Shown piece after piece: positions 48,623 through 57,339 of a DNA stretch of 64,000 nucleotides (positions are counted from its first letter, which is position 1; the number at the start of each line of letters is the position of its first letter). The stretch is from Litorivita sp050633545. Its GTDB lineage: Bacteria; Pseudomonadota; Alphaproteobacteria; Rhodobacterales; Rhodobacteraceae. Under the pieces are notes generated by a model. The model searched no databases, was not told the origin of the DNA, and worked only from the letters and a program-made list of their open reading frames with translations. Both the position numbers and the translations under genes were made by a program. Location: positions 38,913 to 102,912 of the forward strand of contig JBOEGS010000007.1 in NCBI GenBank assembly GCA_050633545.1. Reading direction: 5' to 3'.

Positions 48623-49228
48623 ATGACCGACCGCACAGGTATCTTTGCCGGAGACGACCCTTTCGAAATCGCGCGCCGGTGGCTGGCCGAGGCCGAGCCT
48701 GAGGAAGTGAATGATCCGAATGCCATCGCCCTTGCCACGGTCGACGCCAGCGGTATGCCGAACGCGCGCATGGTGCTTCTCAAAGAGATCGAAAACGACG
48801 CCTTTGTGTTCTACACCAACTACGGCAGCAGCAAGGGGCGCGAAATCGAAGCGGCGCAAAAAGCGGCCTTTGTAATGCATTGGAAAAGCCTGCGCCGCCA
48901 AATCCGCGTGCGCGGCCATGTCAGCCGCGAAGAGGGGGAGCAGGCAGATGCCTATTTCGCCTCCCGCTCGCTCAAGAGCCGCCTCGGCGCATGGGCCTCG
49001 GATCAAAGCCAACCTCTCGAGAGCCGCGCCAGCCTCATGGCGAAGGTCGCGAAGATCACCGTGCAACAAGGCAGCGCCCCGAACCGACCATCCTTTTGGG
49101 GAGGTTTCCGAATCGCCCCTGTTGAGATTGAATTCTGGGCAGATGGCGCATTCAGGCTACACGACCGTTTCGTGTGGCGCCGCGAAGCACTCGCGGATAG
49201 GTGGAAAATCACCCGTCTAAATCCCTGA
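48623..49228 (+). CDS. pdxH: Pyridoxamine/pyridoxine 5'-phosphate oxidase
   Basis: PdxH oxidises pyridoxine or pyridoxamine 5'-phosphate to PLP using FMN. The 201-residue protein contains ATVDASGMPNARMVLLKEIE, FYTNYGSSKGREIE (FMN binding), SLRRQIRVRGHVSR and the C-terminal WRREALADRWKITRLNP, all typical. The ATG at 48623 aligns with the family; the frame's upstream extension is unconserved. Confidence 0.95.
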   Translation: MTDRTGIFAGDDPFEIARRWLAEAEPEEVNDPNAIALATVDASGMPNARMVLLKEIENDAFVFYTNYGSSKGREIEAAQKAAFVMHWKSLRRQIRVRGHVSREEGEQADAYFASRSLKSRLGAWASDQSQPLESRASLMAKVAKITVQQGSAPNRPSFWGGFRIAPVEIEFWADGAFRLHDRFVWRREALADRWKITRLNP

Positions 49229-49345
49229 ATTTCACGTTACGCGAAATGCAAGGCGTTGTTTTTCGAGGATTTTCTTCTTGTGTTTTGTGTGTTTTTGGGG
49301 GCTAGTGGAACAGCCTGTAGAGTTAGAACCGGTGGGTAGCGAACA

Positions 49346-49882
49346 GTGACAGAACTAAATGACAGCACCCGCAAAGTAGACGGTCAGGTGAAATGGTTTG
49401 ATCCCGTGAAGGGATTTGGGTTTGTAATCGCCGATGAAGGCGGGCCAGATATTTTGCTTCATGCAAATGTGCTTCGGAACTTCGGACAAAGCTCCGTTGC
49501 CGATGGCGCCCGTATTGCGATTCTCGCGCAAGATACCGAGCGCGGCGTTCAAGCCGTCGAGGTGTTGCGCATTGATCCGCCCGAGGGAATCGAAGGCGGA
49601 AGCCTTGCCGATTTCGACGACATTGATCCCGAAGTGATCCGTAATGCACCGCTCGAACCTGCGCGTGTGAAATGGTTCGGTAAGGCCAAAGGTTTCGGGT
49701 TTGCCAATGTGTTTGGCCGCGATGAGGATGTCTTTGTCCATATCGAGGTCCTGCGTCGCTCGGGCCTAGCAGATCTGCAGCCTGGCGAAGCATTGGCCAT
49801 TCGGGTGATCGACGGCAAACGTGGCCGTATGGCCGCCGAGGTTTGCGCATGGGAAGCGGCCTTGAAGAAGGCCGAGGACTGA
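49346..49882 (+). CDS. Protein with two cold-shock domains
   Basis: This 178-residue protein has two cold-shock folds, at ~12–75 and ~106–168. RNP1-like motifs KGFGFVIAD and KGFGFANVF and an RNP2-like VFVHIEVL bind single-stranded RNA or DNA. The linker is acidic (GSLADFDDIDPEV). Double cold-shock proteins are common in alphaproteobacteria. A GTG start is used. The 117-base upstream leader lies in a moderately AT-rich region. A DUF192 gene follows 4 bases later. Confidence 0.9.
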   Translation: MTELNDSTRKVDGQVKWFDPVKGFGFVIADEGGPDILLHANVLRNFGQSSVADGARIAILAQDTERGVQAVEVLRIDPPEGIEGGSLADFDDIDPEVIRNAPLEPARVKWFGKAKGFGFANVFGRDEDVFVHIEVLRRSGLADLQPGEALAIRVIDGKRGRMAAEVCAWEAALKKAED

Positions 49883-49886
49883 TCGA

Positions 49887-50483
49887 ATGGGGCGGCGGCG
49901 CGCGGCGATAGGGGGGGCGATACTGCATCTCTTCGCCCTGCGCCGCCGCCGCTTCGACTTCGGCGCACCGTTCCTATCGCCTGCGAAAATCCTTTCAATT
50001 CTCCTGCTCGTTTTTGGCATGCTGATCGCGTCAATGCCCTCGGCCAGCTTGGCCCGTACGCCCAGCAGTTGCCGCACTGATACGGCCTATCTGCGCGGCC
50101 CCTTTGGCACCGCGCGTTTTACCGTAGAACTTGCCGCGACCGAGGCCGAACGCGCCCGCGGTTTGATGATGCGCGAGAGCCTGCCCAAAAGCGCGGGCAT
50201 GCTTTTTGTCTATCCGCGCGACACCCACGCGACCTTCTGGATGAAGAACACGCTGATCGCGCTCGATATGATCTTCCTTGATGCGCGCGGCGTGGTGAAG
50301 AGCGTGCATTCCAATGCCATTCCCCACGATCTCACCCCGATTGACGGCGGGCGCGGCATCCGCGCAGTGCTTGAAATCAATGGTGGAATGGCGGAAATCT
50401 TGGGGATTGAGGCCGGTGCGCAGATGCGCCACCCGTCTTTTGCGGCGGGGCAGGCAATTTGGCCCTGCAAAAACGTCGATTGA
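49887..50483 (+). CDS. DUF192 family exported protein
   Basis: This protein has up to 198 residues. A hydrophobic segment (AKILSILLLVFGMLIASM) follows a basic region and ends in ASLA, consistent with a signal peptide. The mature part shows the DUF192 core: TFWMKNTLIALDMIFLDA and VLEINGG. The start is uncertain; the first ATG gives a long N-terminus of ~30 residues before the signal. The gene follows the cold-shock gene by 4 bases. Function is unknown. Confidence 0.78.
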   Translation: MGRRRAAIGGAILHLFALRRRRFDFGAPFLSPAKILSILLLVFGMLIASMPSASLARTPSSCRTDTAYLRGPFGTARFTVELAATEAERARGLMMRESLPKSAGMLFVYPRDTHATFWMKNTLIALDMIFLDARGVVKSVHSNAIPHDLTPIDGGRGIRAVLEINGGMAEILGIEAGAQMRHPSFAAGQAIWPCKNVD

Positions 50484-50528
50484 GGCTTTTCAAATCGGTA
50501 GCAACACTCTAGACGGTGCCTCATGGAT

Positions 50529-50605
50529 CGGGGCGTAGCGCAGCCTGGTAGCGCACCTGTTTTGGGTACAGGGGGTCGTAAGTTCGAATCTTACCGTCCC
50601 GACCA
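50529..50605 (+). tRNA. tRNA-Pro (UGG)
   Basis: A full cloverleaf with a 7-bp acceptor stem (CGGGGCG with CGTCCCG), a normal D arm, and an anticodon stem CCTGT/ACAGG with loop TTTGGGT gives anticodon TGG. The T arm reads GTTCGAATC, and CCA is encoded at 50603–50605. Confidence 0.95.
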
Positions 50606-50643
50606 TAAATCTCCCACTAATATCGCGGGCTTTGGCCGTTTGA

Positions 50644-51138
50644 TCAAAACGGCACGCCGCCGCTTTTGAGGATCAGCTTGCGCATCTTGGCGTCGGTCGC
50701 GGCGCTGGGTTGGGCGATCCTGATCTTGCCGCCGCCGCGTTGCGGCACCACGGCATAGGCTTGTTGGTGCAGCTCATAGGCACCGCCGCTTTTGGGGTAG
50801 AGCCGGAACGAGATCAGCAGCGTTGGCAAATCCTCGATGACGCCGTCATATTGCAAGATCAGCGCGGCGGTCGCATCGGGCGGCAGGTAGCTTTGGCAAT
50901 AGAGCCAGTTCCTGCTGCGCCGGATCAGCTTTTCTGCCGGATCACTGCAGGCCCTCCCGACCGCCGTCATCAGCACCTCAGGATAGGCCGCATAGCGCGC
51001 CCGCACCGTGGGCATGCCCGTGGCATCAACAAAGGCCGCCGTGGGTTTCGCATCTATATGTTGTGGTGATCTGCTCGGCTCCACACAAGCGGTGGCGAGG
51101 GGCAGGGCGAGCAGAGAAAAGAATCGCAAAAGACGCAT
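50644..51138 (-). CDS. Putative lipoprotein of unknown function
   Basis: The 164-residue protein begins MRLLRFFSLLALPLATAC, a lipoprotein signal with lipobox LATAC. The start is set at 51138 so the signal is terminal. The mature part contains CQSYLPPDATAALILQYDG and a repeated Arg/Lys-rich end; no domain was recognised. It is convergent with the tRNA-Pro and divergent from nrdJ. Confidence 0.65.
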   Translation of the reverse strand: MRLLRFFSLLALPLATACVEPSRSPQHIDAKPTAAFVDATGMPTVRARYAAYPEVLMTAVGRACSDPAEKLIRRSRNWLYCQSYLPPDATAALILQYDGVIEDLPTLLISFRLYPKSGGAYELHQQAYAVVPQRGGGKIRIAQPSAATDAKMRKLILKSGGVPF

Positions 51139-51452
51139 GGGGAGGAAGATTTTCCATTTCAGGCCCGTATCCAGACCGAGTGGGCAAAAAAAATGCACCG
51201 GTCACTGCGGGCGTGTCGCGCGACGCACTGGCAGCCTGAGCACAACTTCACGCATTTGGTTAAACGTGCCGCATAAGCCTGCCCGATACAACAGGATTTC
51301 GCCACCCATGGTTGCGCGGCGCGATGTGGATAAAGCGGGGGGTAATGCAGGGGATGAATCACCCGCGCCCAAATCGGCTATTGACCAATCATCACGTCAA
51401 TGGGGTTTTTTGCCCGAACGTGGTAAAAAATCCGTTGACCCTCTATGCTCCT

Positions 51453-51468
51453 ATACGTCAGATTGTGG
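51453..51468. promoter_or_regulatory. Weak NrdR box upstream of nrdJ
   Basis: ATACGTCAGATTGTGG lies exactly 31 bases (start to start) before the strong box at 51484. It agrees with the strong box at 8 of 16 positions, including the GTGG end. Spacing of ~31 bp is that expected for paired NrdR boxes. Confidence 0.4.
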
Positions 51469-51483
51469 GGGCTGACTGGCGGA

Positions 51484-51499
51484 CCACAAGATATAGTGG
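51484..51499. promoter_or_regulatory. NrdR box upstream of nrdJ
   Basis: CCACAAGATATAGTGG is a 16-bp palindrome-like site close to the ACACWATATATWGTGT NrdR consensus. It sits ~200 bases upstream of nrdJ and next to the probable promoter. Confidence 0.65.
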
Positions 51500-51696
51500 C
51501 GGCGCAGATCGGACTGGGACAGGGACTTCGCACACATCCGGCACTGGCTGGCTGCAATCAGGCTTCATTTCGCAATGGTGCCCGACCGGAGAGCCTTTGC
51601 CTACAGTCTTCCACAGGCAGCAGCAAAGCGAGGGGCGCAGGGGATGCGCGCCTTCTGCGGGGAACGGGAATTGCTGAAGATGAGGCGGCACATATA

Positions 51697-54600
51697 ATGA
51701 AGATTGAAAGAAAATTCACCAAAGCCGGAACCGATGCCTATGCCGGTCTGGATTTCGTTAAAACTGTATCTGAAATCCGCAATCCGGACGGTTCGGTCGT
51801 CTTCAAACTCGACGGTGTCGAGGTGCCCTCGACCTGGAGCCAAGTCGCCTCGGATGTGATCGCCCAGAAATATTTCCGCAAGGCCGGCGTGCCGAGCCGT
51901 TTGCGCAAGGTCAAAGAGAGCGGTGTTCCGGAATTCCTGTGGCGCTCCGAACCCGACGCCGGCGCAGAAATGGGCGGCGAGATTTCCTCCAAACAAGTGT
52001 TCGACCGCCTTGCAGGGGCGTGGACCTATTGGGGATGGAAGGGTGGCTATTTCACCACCGAAGAAGACGCAAAAGCCTATTTCGACGAGATGCGCTTTAT
52101 GCTCGCGACGCAAAAAGCCGCGCCCAATTCGCCGCAATGGTTCAACACCGGCCTGCATTGGGCTTACGGCATCGACGGTCCGGCGCAAGGCCACTACTAC
52201 GTTGATTTCGAAACCAAAAAACTGACCAAGTCGAAATCCTCCTACGAGCATCCGCAGCCGCACGCCTGCTTTATCCAATCGGTTTCCGATGACCTTGTTG
52301 GCGATGGCGGCATTATGGATCTGTGGGTGCGCGAGGCGCGCCTGTTCAAATACGGATCGGGCACCGGCACCAACTTCTCGAGCCTGCGCGCCGATGGCGA
52401 GAGCCTGTCGGGCGGCGGCAAATCTTCGGGGCTGATGGGCTTTTTGAAAATCGGTGACCGCGCGGCGGGCGCGATCAAATCGGGCGGCACCACGCGCCGC
52501 GCCGCGAAAATGGTGATCGTCGATGCGGATCACCCCGATATTCAGGAATACATCAACTGGAAGGTCAAGGAAGAGCAAAAGGTTGCCTCGATTGTCGCCG
52601 GATCGAAGATGCACGAGCAAAAGCTCAACCTGATCTTTGACGCGATCAAAGCTTGGGACGGATCGACCGAAGACAGCGTCGACCCCAAGAAAAACCCGCA
52701 GCTTAAAGACGCCATTCGCGGTGCCAAAAAGGTCGCGATCCCAGAGACTTACGTCAAGCGCGTGCTCGATTACGCCAAGCAAGGCTATGCCTCGATCGAG
52801 TTTCCGACCTATGACACCGATTGGGACAGCGAGGCCTATGCCTCGGTCTCGGGTCAAAACTCCAACAACTCGGTCCGCGTCACCGATGCCTTCCTCAAGG
52901 CCGTCAAAGCCGATGGCGATTGGGAACTCATTCGCCGCACCGACGGGTCGGTCGCCAAAACCATCAAGGCGCGCGATCTGTGGGAAGACATCGGCCATGC
53001 CGCTTGGGCCTGCGCCGATCCGGGCATCCAGTATCACGACACCGTCAACGCATGGCACACATGCCCCGCAGATGGCGAGATCCGCGGCTCGAACCCTTGC
53101 TCGGAATATATGTTCCTCGACGACACGGCCTGTAACCTTGCCTCGATGAACCTGCTGACCTTCCTCAAGGACGGCGAATTCGAAGCCGAGGATTACATGC
53201 ACGCCACACGCCTGTGGACCGTGACCTTGGAAATCTCGGTGCTTATGGCGCAGTTCCCCTCCAAGGAAATCGCGCAGCGCTCCTATGATTTCCGCACGCT
53301 GGGTCTGGGCTATGCCAATATCGGCGGCCTGCTGATGAACATGGGCTATAGCTATGACAGCGATGAAGGCCGCGCGCTTTGCGGTGCCCTGACCGCGATC
53401 ATGACGGGCGTCTCCTATGCCACATCCGCCGAAATGGCGGGCGAATTGGGCGCCTTCCCGAAATATTCCAAAAACGCCAAGCACATGCTGCGCGTCATCC
53501 GCAACCACCGCAACGCCGCCTATGGCGCGACCGACGGGTATGACAACCTCGAGATCAAGCCTGTGGCGCTAGATCACGCTAATTGCCCCGACGCGCGTCT
53601 GGTCGATCTGGCGATGTCCGCATGGGACGAGGCGTTGGAATTGGGCACAGAGCACGGATACCGCAATGCGCAGGTTTCGGTGATCGCCCCCACGGGCACC
53701 ATCGGTTTGGTCATGGATTGCGACACCACGGGCATCGAGCCGGATTTCGCCCTCGTGAAATTCAAAAAGCTCGCGGGCGGCGGTTACTTCAAGATCATCA
53801 ACCAATCGGTGCCTGCGGCTCTTGAAAAACAAGGTTATGGCTCGGCGCAGATCGAAGAGATCATCTCCTACGCGGTGGGTCACGGGTCGCTCGGCAATGC
53901 GCCGGGGATCAACCACACATCTCTGATCGGGCACGGCTTCGGCTCCAACGAGATCGAAAAGATCGAAGCGGCGCTGGCCACGGCCTTTGATATCCGCTTT
54001 GTCTTTAACCAATGGACCCTCGGCGCGGAGTTCTGCACCAATGTTCTGGGCATTCCCGAAGCCAAGCTGAACGATGCGGGCTTTGATCTTCTGTCGCATC
54101 TGGGCTTCACCAAACGCGATATCGACGCGGCCAATGACCATGTCTGCGGCACCATGACCCTTGAGGGTGCGCCGCATCTGAAGCCCGAACATTACTCGAT
54201 CTTCGATTGCGCCAATCCTTGCGGCAAAAAGGGCACGCGCTATTTGTCGGTCAACAGCCACATCACCATGATGGCCGCCGCGCAATCCTTCATTTCGGGC
54301 GCGATTTCCAAGACCATCAACATGGCCAATGACGCCACCATCGAGGATTGCCAAAAAGCCTATGAGCTCAGCTGGTCCTTGGGCATCAAGGCCAATGCGC
54401 TGTATCGTGACGGCTCGAAGCTGAGCCAGCCCTTGGCCGCAGCTTTGGTCGAGGACGACGACGATGCGATGGAGATCCTCGAGAGCGGGTCCATTCAGGA
54501 AAAAGCCGCCGTTCTGGCCGAGAAGATCGTCGAAAAGGTGATCGTCAAGGAAGTCGCCCGCGGTCGTGAAAAACTGCCCGAGCGCCGCAAAGGCTATACG

Positions 54601-55389
54601 CAAAAGGCGGTTGTCGGCGGTCACAAGGTGTATTTGCGCACCGGCGAATATGAAGGCGGCCAATTGGGCGAGATCTTCATCGACATGCACAAGGAAGGCG
54701 CGGGCTTCCGTGCGATGATGAACAACTTTGCCATCGCCGTGTCGGTCGGTCTGCAATACGGCGTGCCGCTGGAGGAATTCGTCGATGCCTTTACCTTCAC
54801 CAAATTCGAGCCTGCGGGCATGGTGCAAGGCAACGACAGCATCAAGAACGCCACTTCGATCCTTGATTATATCTTCCGCGAACTGGCGGTGTCCTATCTG
54901 GATCGCACCGATCTGGCGCATGTCAAACCCTCTGGCGCGTCCTTTGACGATCTGGGCCGCGGCGAGGAAGAGGGCGTGAGCAACGTCAAGGAGATGAGCG
55001 AAACCGCCGCGAACCGCTCGCTTGAAGTGCTCAAGCAAATCTCGTCGACCGGTTATCTGCGCAAACGTCTGCCGCAAGAATTGGTGGTGCTTCAGGGCGG
55101 CCAACATATGGGGGCCACGGCTTTGAACGGGGCGGTCGATCCCGTCGCAGCCCTCAACAGTCTGGTGCCCGAAACCGGCGCCATCTCGGGCGGTGTGGCA
55201 ACCATGGGCGCCACGGCGGTGTCGAGCGGCACGGTGGCCTCGTCTAGCGGGCAGATGGATGCGCGCGCCAAGGCAAAGATGCAAGGATATGAGGGCGAGG
55301 CCTGCGGCGATTGCGGCAACTACACCCTCGTGCGCAACGGCACTTGCATGAAATGTAATACCTGCGGAGGGACCTCTGGTTGCTCTTAA
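51697..55389 (+). CDS. nrdJ: Adenosylcobalamin-dependent (class II) ribonucleotide reductase
   Basis: This oxygen-independent reductase makes deoxyribonucleotides using adenosylcobalamin. The 1230-residue protein has the active-site region RGSNPCSEYMFLDDTACNLA and further catalytic motifs. The C-terminal end carries a zinc-ribbon-like CGDCGNYTLVRNGTCMKC, then CNTCGGTSGCS, which provides the redox cysteines. The start at 51697 (MKIERKFTKAGTDAYAG) is preferred over a long unconserved upstream extension. NrdR boxes upstream suggest dATP/ATP-sensitive repression. A strong terminator follows. Confidence 0.96.
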   Translation: MKIERKFTKAGTDAYAGLDFVKTVSEIRNPDGSVVFKLDGVEVPSTWSQVASDVIAQKYFRKAGVPSRLRKVKESGVPEFLWRSEPDAGAEMGGEISSKQVFDRLAGAWTYWGWKGGYFTTEEDAKAYFDEMRFMLATQKAAPNSPQWFNTGLHWAYGIDGPAQGHYYVDFETKKLTKSKSSYEHPQPHACFIQSVSDDLVGDGGIMDLWVREARLFKYGSGTGTNFSSLRADGESLSGGGKSSGLMGFLKIGDRAAGAIKSGGTTRRAAKMVIVDADHPDIQEYINWKVKEEQKVASIVAGSKMHEQKLNLIFDAIKAWDGSTEDSVDPKKNPQLKDAIRGAKKVAIPETYVKRVLDYAKQGYASIEFPTYDTDWDSEAYASVSGQNSNNSVRVTDAFLKAVKADGDWELIRRTDGSVAKTIKARDLWEDIGHAAWACADPGIQYHDTVNAWHTCPADGEIRGSNPCSEYMFLDDTACNLASMNLLTFLKDGEFEAEDYMHATRLWTVTLEISVLMAQFPSKEIAQRSYDFRTLGLGYANIGGLLMNMGYSYDSDEGRALCGALTAIMTGVSYATSAEMAGELGAFPKYSKNAKHMLRVIRNHRNAAYGATDGYDNLEIKPVALDHANCPDARLVDLAMSAWDEALELGTEHGYRNAQVSVIAPTGTIGLVMDCDTTGIEPDFALVKFKKLAGGGYFKIINQSVPAALEKQGYGSAQIEEIISYAVGHGSLGNAPGINHTSLIGHGFGSNEIEKIEAALATAFDIRFVFNQWTLGAEFCTNVLGIPEAKLNDAGFDLLSHLGFTKRDIDAANDHVCGTMTLEGAPHLKPEHYSIFDCANPCGKKGTRYLSVNSHITMMAAAQSFISGAISKTINMANDATIEDCQKAYELSWSLGIKANALYRDGSKLSQPLAAALVEDDDDAMEILESGSIQEKAAVLAEKIVEKVIVKEVARGREKLPERRKGYTQKAVVGGHKVYLRTGEYEGGQLGEIFIDMHKEGAGFRAMMNNFAIAVSVGLQYGVPLEEFVDAFTFTKFEPAGMVQGNDSIKNATSILDYIFRELAVSYLDRTDLAHVKPSGASFDDLGRGEEEGVSNVKEMSETAANRSLEVLKQISSTGYLRKRLPQELVVLQGGQHMGATALNGAVDPVAALNSLVPETGAISGGVATMGATAVSSGTVASSSGQMDARAKAKMQGYEGEACGDCGNYTLVRNGTCMKCNTCGGTSGCS

Positions 55390-55486
55390 GGGTTCATGGG
55401 GCGGGTGCGCTCGCCCCTGACGACGTTCAGGCCGCAGGCAAAAAACATTCCGAGCGGTAATAACGATTGAGCTTGAACGGCGAAAC

Positions 55487-55516
55487 TGGGGGGCCTTTTG
55501 GCCCCCCATCTTTGTT
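55487..55516 (+). terminator. Terminator downstream of nrdJ
   Basis: TGGGGGGCC (55487–55495) pairs with GGCCCCCCA (55500–55508) around a TTTT loop, followed by TCTTTGTTT. It lies about 100 bases after the nrdJ stop, before the convergent sigma gene. Confidence 0.85.
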
Positions 55517-55545
55517 TGCGGCTCCGGTTTTATGTGCGGCGGGGC

Positions 55546-56151
55546 TTAATCTTCTTCGGCAAACAGGGCGGTGACGGGGGCGTCCGGCGCCAGATCGAGC
55601 GCACGGCGCAGGGCTGAGCGGCCGCGCGCCAGCCGCGACATGACCGTGTTCTTTGGCAGACCCAATTGCGCGGCCAGCGCCGCAGGGCTGCTTTCGCCCG
55701 CCGCAATGAGGCGCAAAATTACGGCCTGTTCGGGCGGAAGGCGCTCCATCGCGGCGCGCACCTCGGCGCAGGCAAGGCTGCGAAAGGCCTCTGGCGGGCA
55801 GGGGATCATATCGGGGCTGATCGGCGCGCTGTCACCCTCTGCGCGGCGCTGGTCGGGGCGCAGGGCGCGCCCGTGGCTGCGCGCCCCGTTGCGCAGGGCA
55901 GAGCGCGCATAGGGGCCAAGATCGCCAATCTCAGAGCCTTGGCTGATCCGCGCCCAAAGACGCAAAGCCGTGTCTTGGCACAGATCCTGCGCCAGATCGG
56001 GCGAGGCGCTGAGCCGCCGCGCCAGCCGCTCCAGATCGGGCATCAACGCGGTCAGCTCTGCGGGCAGGTTACGCACCGTCGGGCAGGATTCTGTATAGGG
56101 GGGTGTTGCGGGGTGCCTGTGTTTTGTCGGTTTCGAAATCACTGCTGTCAT
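55546..56151 (-). CDS. ECF-type RNA polymerase sigma factor
   Basis: This 201-residue sigma-70 family protein has region 2 at ~30–95 (ASPDLAQDLCQDTALRLWARI) and region 4 at ~140–190 (LPPEQAVILRLIAAGESSPA, TVMSRLARGRSALRRAL). Start at 56151 is chosen because AGGAGG lies 10 bases upstream; the frame continues upstream but without sigma homology. No anti-sigma gene is adjacent on the same strand. A signal-peptide EF-hand protein is divergent, making calcium or envelope sensing a testable idea. Confidence 0.88.
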   Translation of the reverse strand: MTAVISKPTKHRHPATPPYTESCPTVRNLPAELTALMPDLERLARRLSASPDLAQDLCQDTALRLWARISQGSEIGDLGPYARSALRNGARSHGRALRPDQRRAEGDSAPISPDMIPCPPEAFRSLACAEVRAAMERLPPEQAVILRLIAAGESSPAALAAQLGLPKNTVMSRLARGRSALRRALDLAPDAPVTALFAEED

Positions 56152-56168
56152 CTCTCGGCCCTCCTGTG

Positions 56169-56184
56169 ATGCCGTATGGCATAC
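56169..56184. promoter_or_regulatory. Inverted repeat upstream of the ECF sigma gene
   Basis: ATGCC-GTAT-GGCAT (56169–56182) is a perfect inverted repeat, overlapped by GTAT-GGC-ATAC (56174–56184). It lies 18 bases upstream of the sigma start and could be an operator. Confidence 0.3.
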
Positions 56185-56448
56185 AGATGCGTTAAAGGAT
56201 GCGGTTTGAGAAGATGGGGCCTTTCCGCCGATCCGGCCAAACCCTCGAAAACAGGCGGTTTTCGGCGGCAAATTGCTCATTGCGGCGCGCCGGATCGGCG
56301 AGGCTTCGCAGGTTTGAAAAATCTACGATCCATGCGGGACGCAAATCCGCTCTGCCGCGTCCTGCAAGGGTGAAGGCGGCCGATACGGCGCCTTGGTCCG
56401 CCGCATGAGGCGCGCGGGCATGTGTGAAATGACGATGAGGATTTTAAA

Positions 56449-56724
56449 ATGAAAAACCTGATGGAAACCACTCGTATGGCAACCCTCGCTCTGGCCGCTA
56501 TGGGCGCGCTGGCGCTGCCGTCTATTGCGTTGGCGCAAGACGCCTCCGAGATCGACGCCAATGGCGATGGTGTGATGACCCTCGATGAGGTCCAAGCGGT
56601 GTTTGAAGAAGTGACCGCCGAAAGCTTCTCGGCCGCTGACGAGAACAAGGACGGCGCTTTGGATGATGCCGAAATGGTTGCCGCGCAAGAGGCCGGCATT
56701 TTGCCCGCGCCGATGGCGGATTGA
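56449..56724 (+). CDS. Exported EF-hand protein, divergent from the ECF sigma factor
   Basis: This 91-residue protein has a signal peptide (MATLALAAMGALALPSIALA, likely cut before QDAS). Two EF-hand loops follow, DANGDGVMTLDE (36–47) and DENKDGALDDAE (64–75). Both loops have the Asp/Asn/Gly/Glu pattern for calcium. It should be periplasmic. It is divergent from the sigma factor across about 300 bases and is followed by its own terminator. Confidence 0.85.
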   Translation: MKNLMETTRMATLALAAMGALALPSIALAQDASEIDANGDGVMTLDEVQAVFEEVTAESFSAADENKDGALDDAEMVAAQEAGILPAPMAD

Positions 56725-56782
56725 TCCGAGCCGTTTGGAGACCCTTCATCATCCCCTGATGTCACTGGGGTCTTCGAAAAGG

Positions 56783-56811
56783 GCCTCGCGCAGATTTGCG
56801 CGGGGCTTTTT
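56783..56811 (+). terminator. Terminator after the EF-hand gene
   Basis: GCCTCGCGCA (56783–56792) pairs with TGCGCGGGGC (56797–56806) with one G·T pair around a GATT loop. It is followed by TTTTT. Confidence 0.85.
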
Positions 56812-56842
56812 GCATTTTTAAACAGGGGTTTGCGGGGCGGTA

Positions 56843-57313
56843 TTAATCCGCGCTGCGCGCCGCCATCACCCATAGGGCCGCGAGGCCAAAGGCGATCACC
56901 GCGTTCCAGCTGGCCATCGACAGGCCGAACATCTCCCACGGCACCTCGTCGCAGCGGATAAGCGGCGCGGCCATGATTTCATCGAAAAGCTCGCTCGCAG
57001 TTTTGCCCGCCGCACCCGAGGACGTGCATGTCGACGGCCCTTCCCACCACGCACGCTCGACGCCGGTGTGGTAAACCCCGATCACGCCCGTGGCCAGCGC
57101 CGCCAAAGCGCCCAAAGCCGGCAAGAACCGGCCCGATATCATCAGGCCCAGACCCCCGATCACAATCGCCGCAATATGCGGATAGCGCTGCCAATAGCAC
57201 AGCTTACACGGCGGCATTTGGCCGATGTATTGAAACCCCAAGGCCCCCAGCATCAGAGCGGCCGATCCCGCAGAGGCAAGGAATATCAATTGGTTGCGGC
57301 GCGAAGTTAACAT
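56843..57313 (-). CDS. dsbB: Disulfide bond formation protein B (DsbB family)
   Basis: DsbB reoxidises DsbA by passing electrons to quinone in the inner membrane. The 156-residue protein has four predicted helices and the first redox pair in PPCKLCYWQRYPH (Cys36, Cys39). A second periplasmic loop holds STCTSSG and IRCDEVPW for the other pair. Length fits. A DedA-like gene lies directly upstream on the same strand, 26 bases away. Confidence 0.92.
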   Translation of the reverse strand: MLTSRRNQLIFLASAGSAALMLGALGFQYIGQMPPCKLCYWQRYPHIAAIVIGGLGLMISGRFLPALGALAALATGVIGVYHTGVERAWWEGPSTCTSSGAAGKTASELFDEIMAAPLIRCDEVPWEMFGLSMASWNAVIAFGLAALWVMAARSAD

Positions 57314-57339
57314 CGTATGCTCCCGTGGATCGTGGCCGG

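Larger units (their letters stand above)
51139..51696. promoter_or_regulatory. Long leader/regulatory region of nrdJ
   Basis: The 558 bases before nrdJ hold no supported gene. They contain an inverted repeat ATTGAC-N10-GTCAAT (51380–51401), a TTGACC possible −35 (51435–51440) and a pair of NrdR-type boxes. After these comes an approximately 200-base G-rich leader with several short hairpins. I looked for the cobalamin-riboswitch core and did not find it. Confidence 0.55.

Noticed and set aside
51500..51696. Possible cobalamin riboswitch in the nrdJ leader
   Set aside because: The enzyme is B12-dependent, so I looked for the conserved core (GCCACTG and the AGCC-GGAGACC-type box). I found only short unrelated matches such as GGCACTGG.
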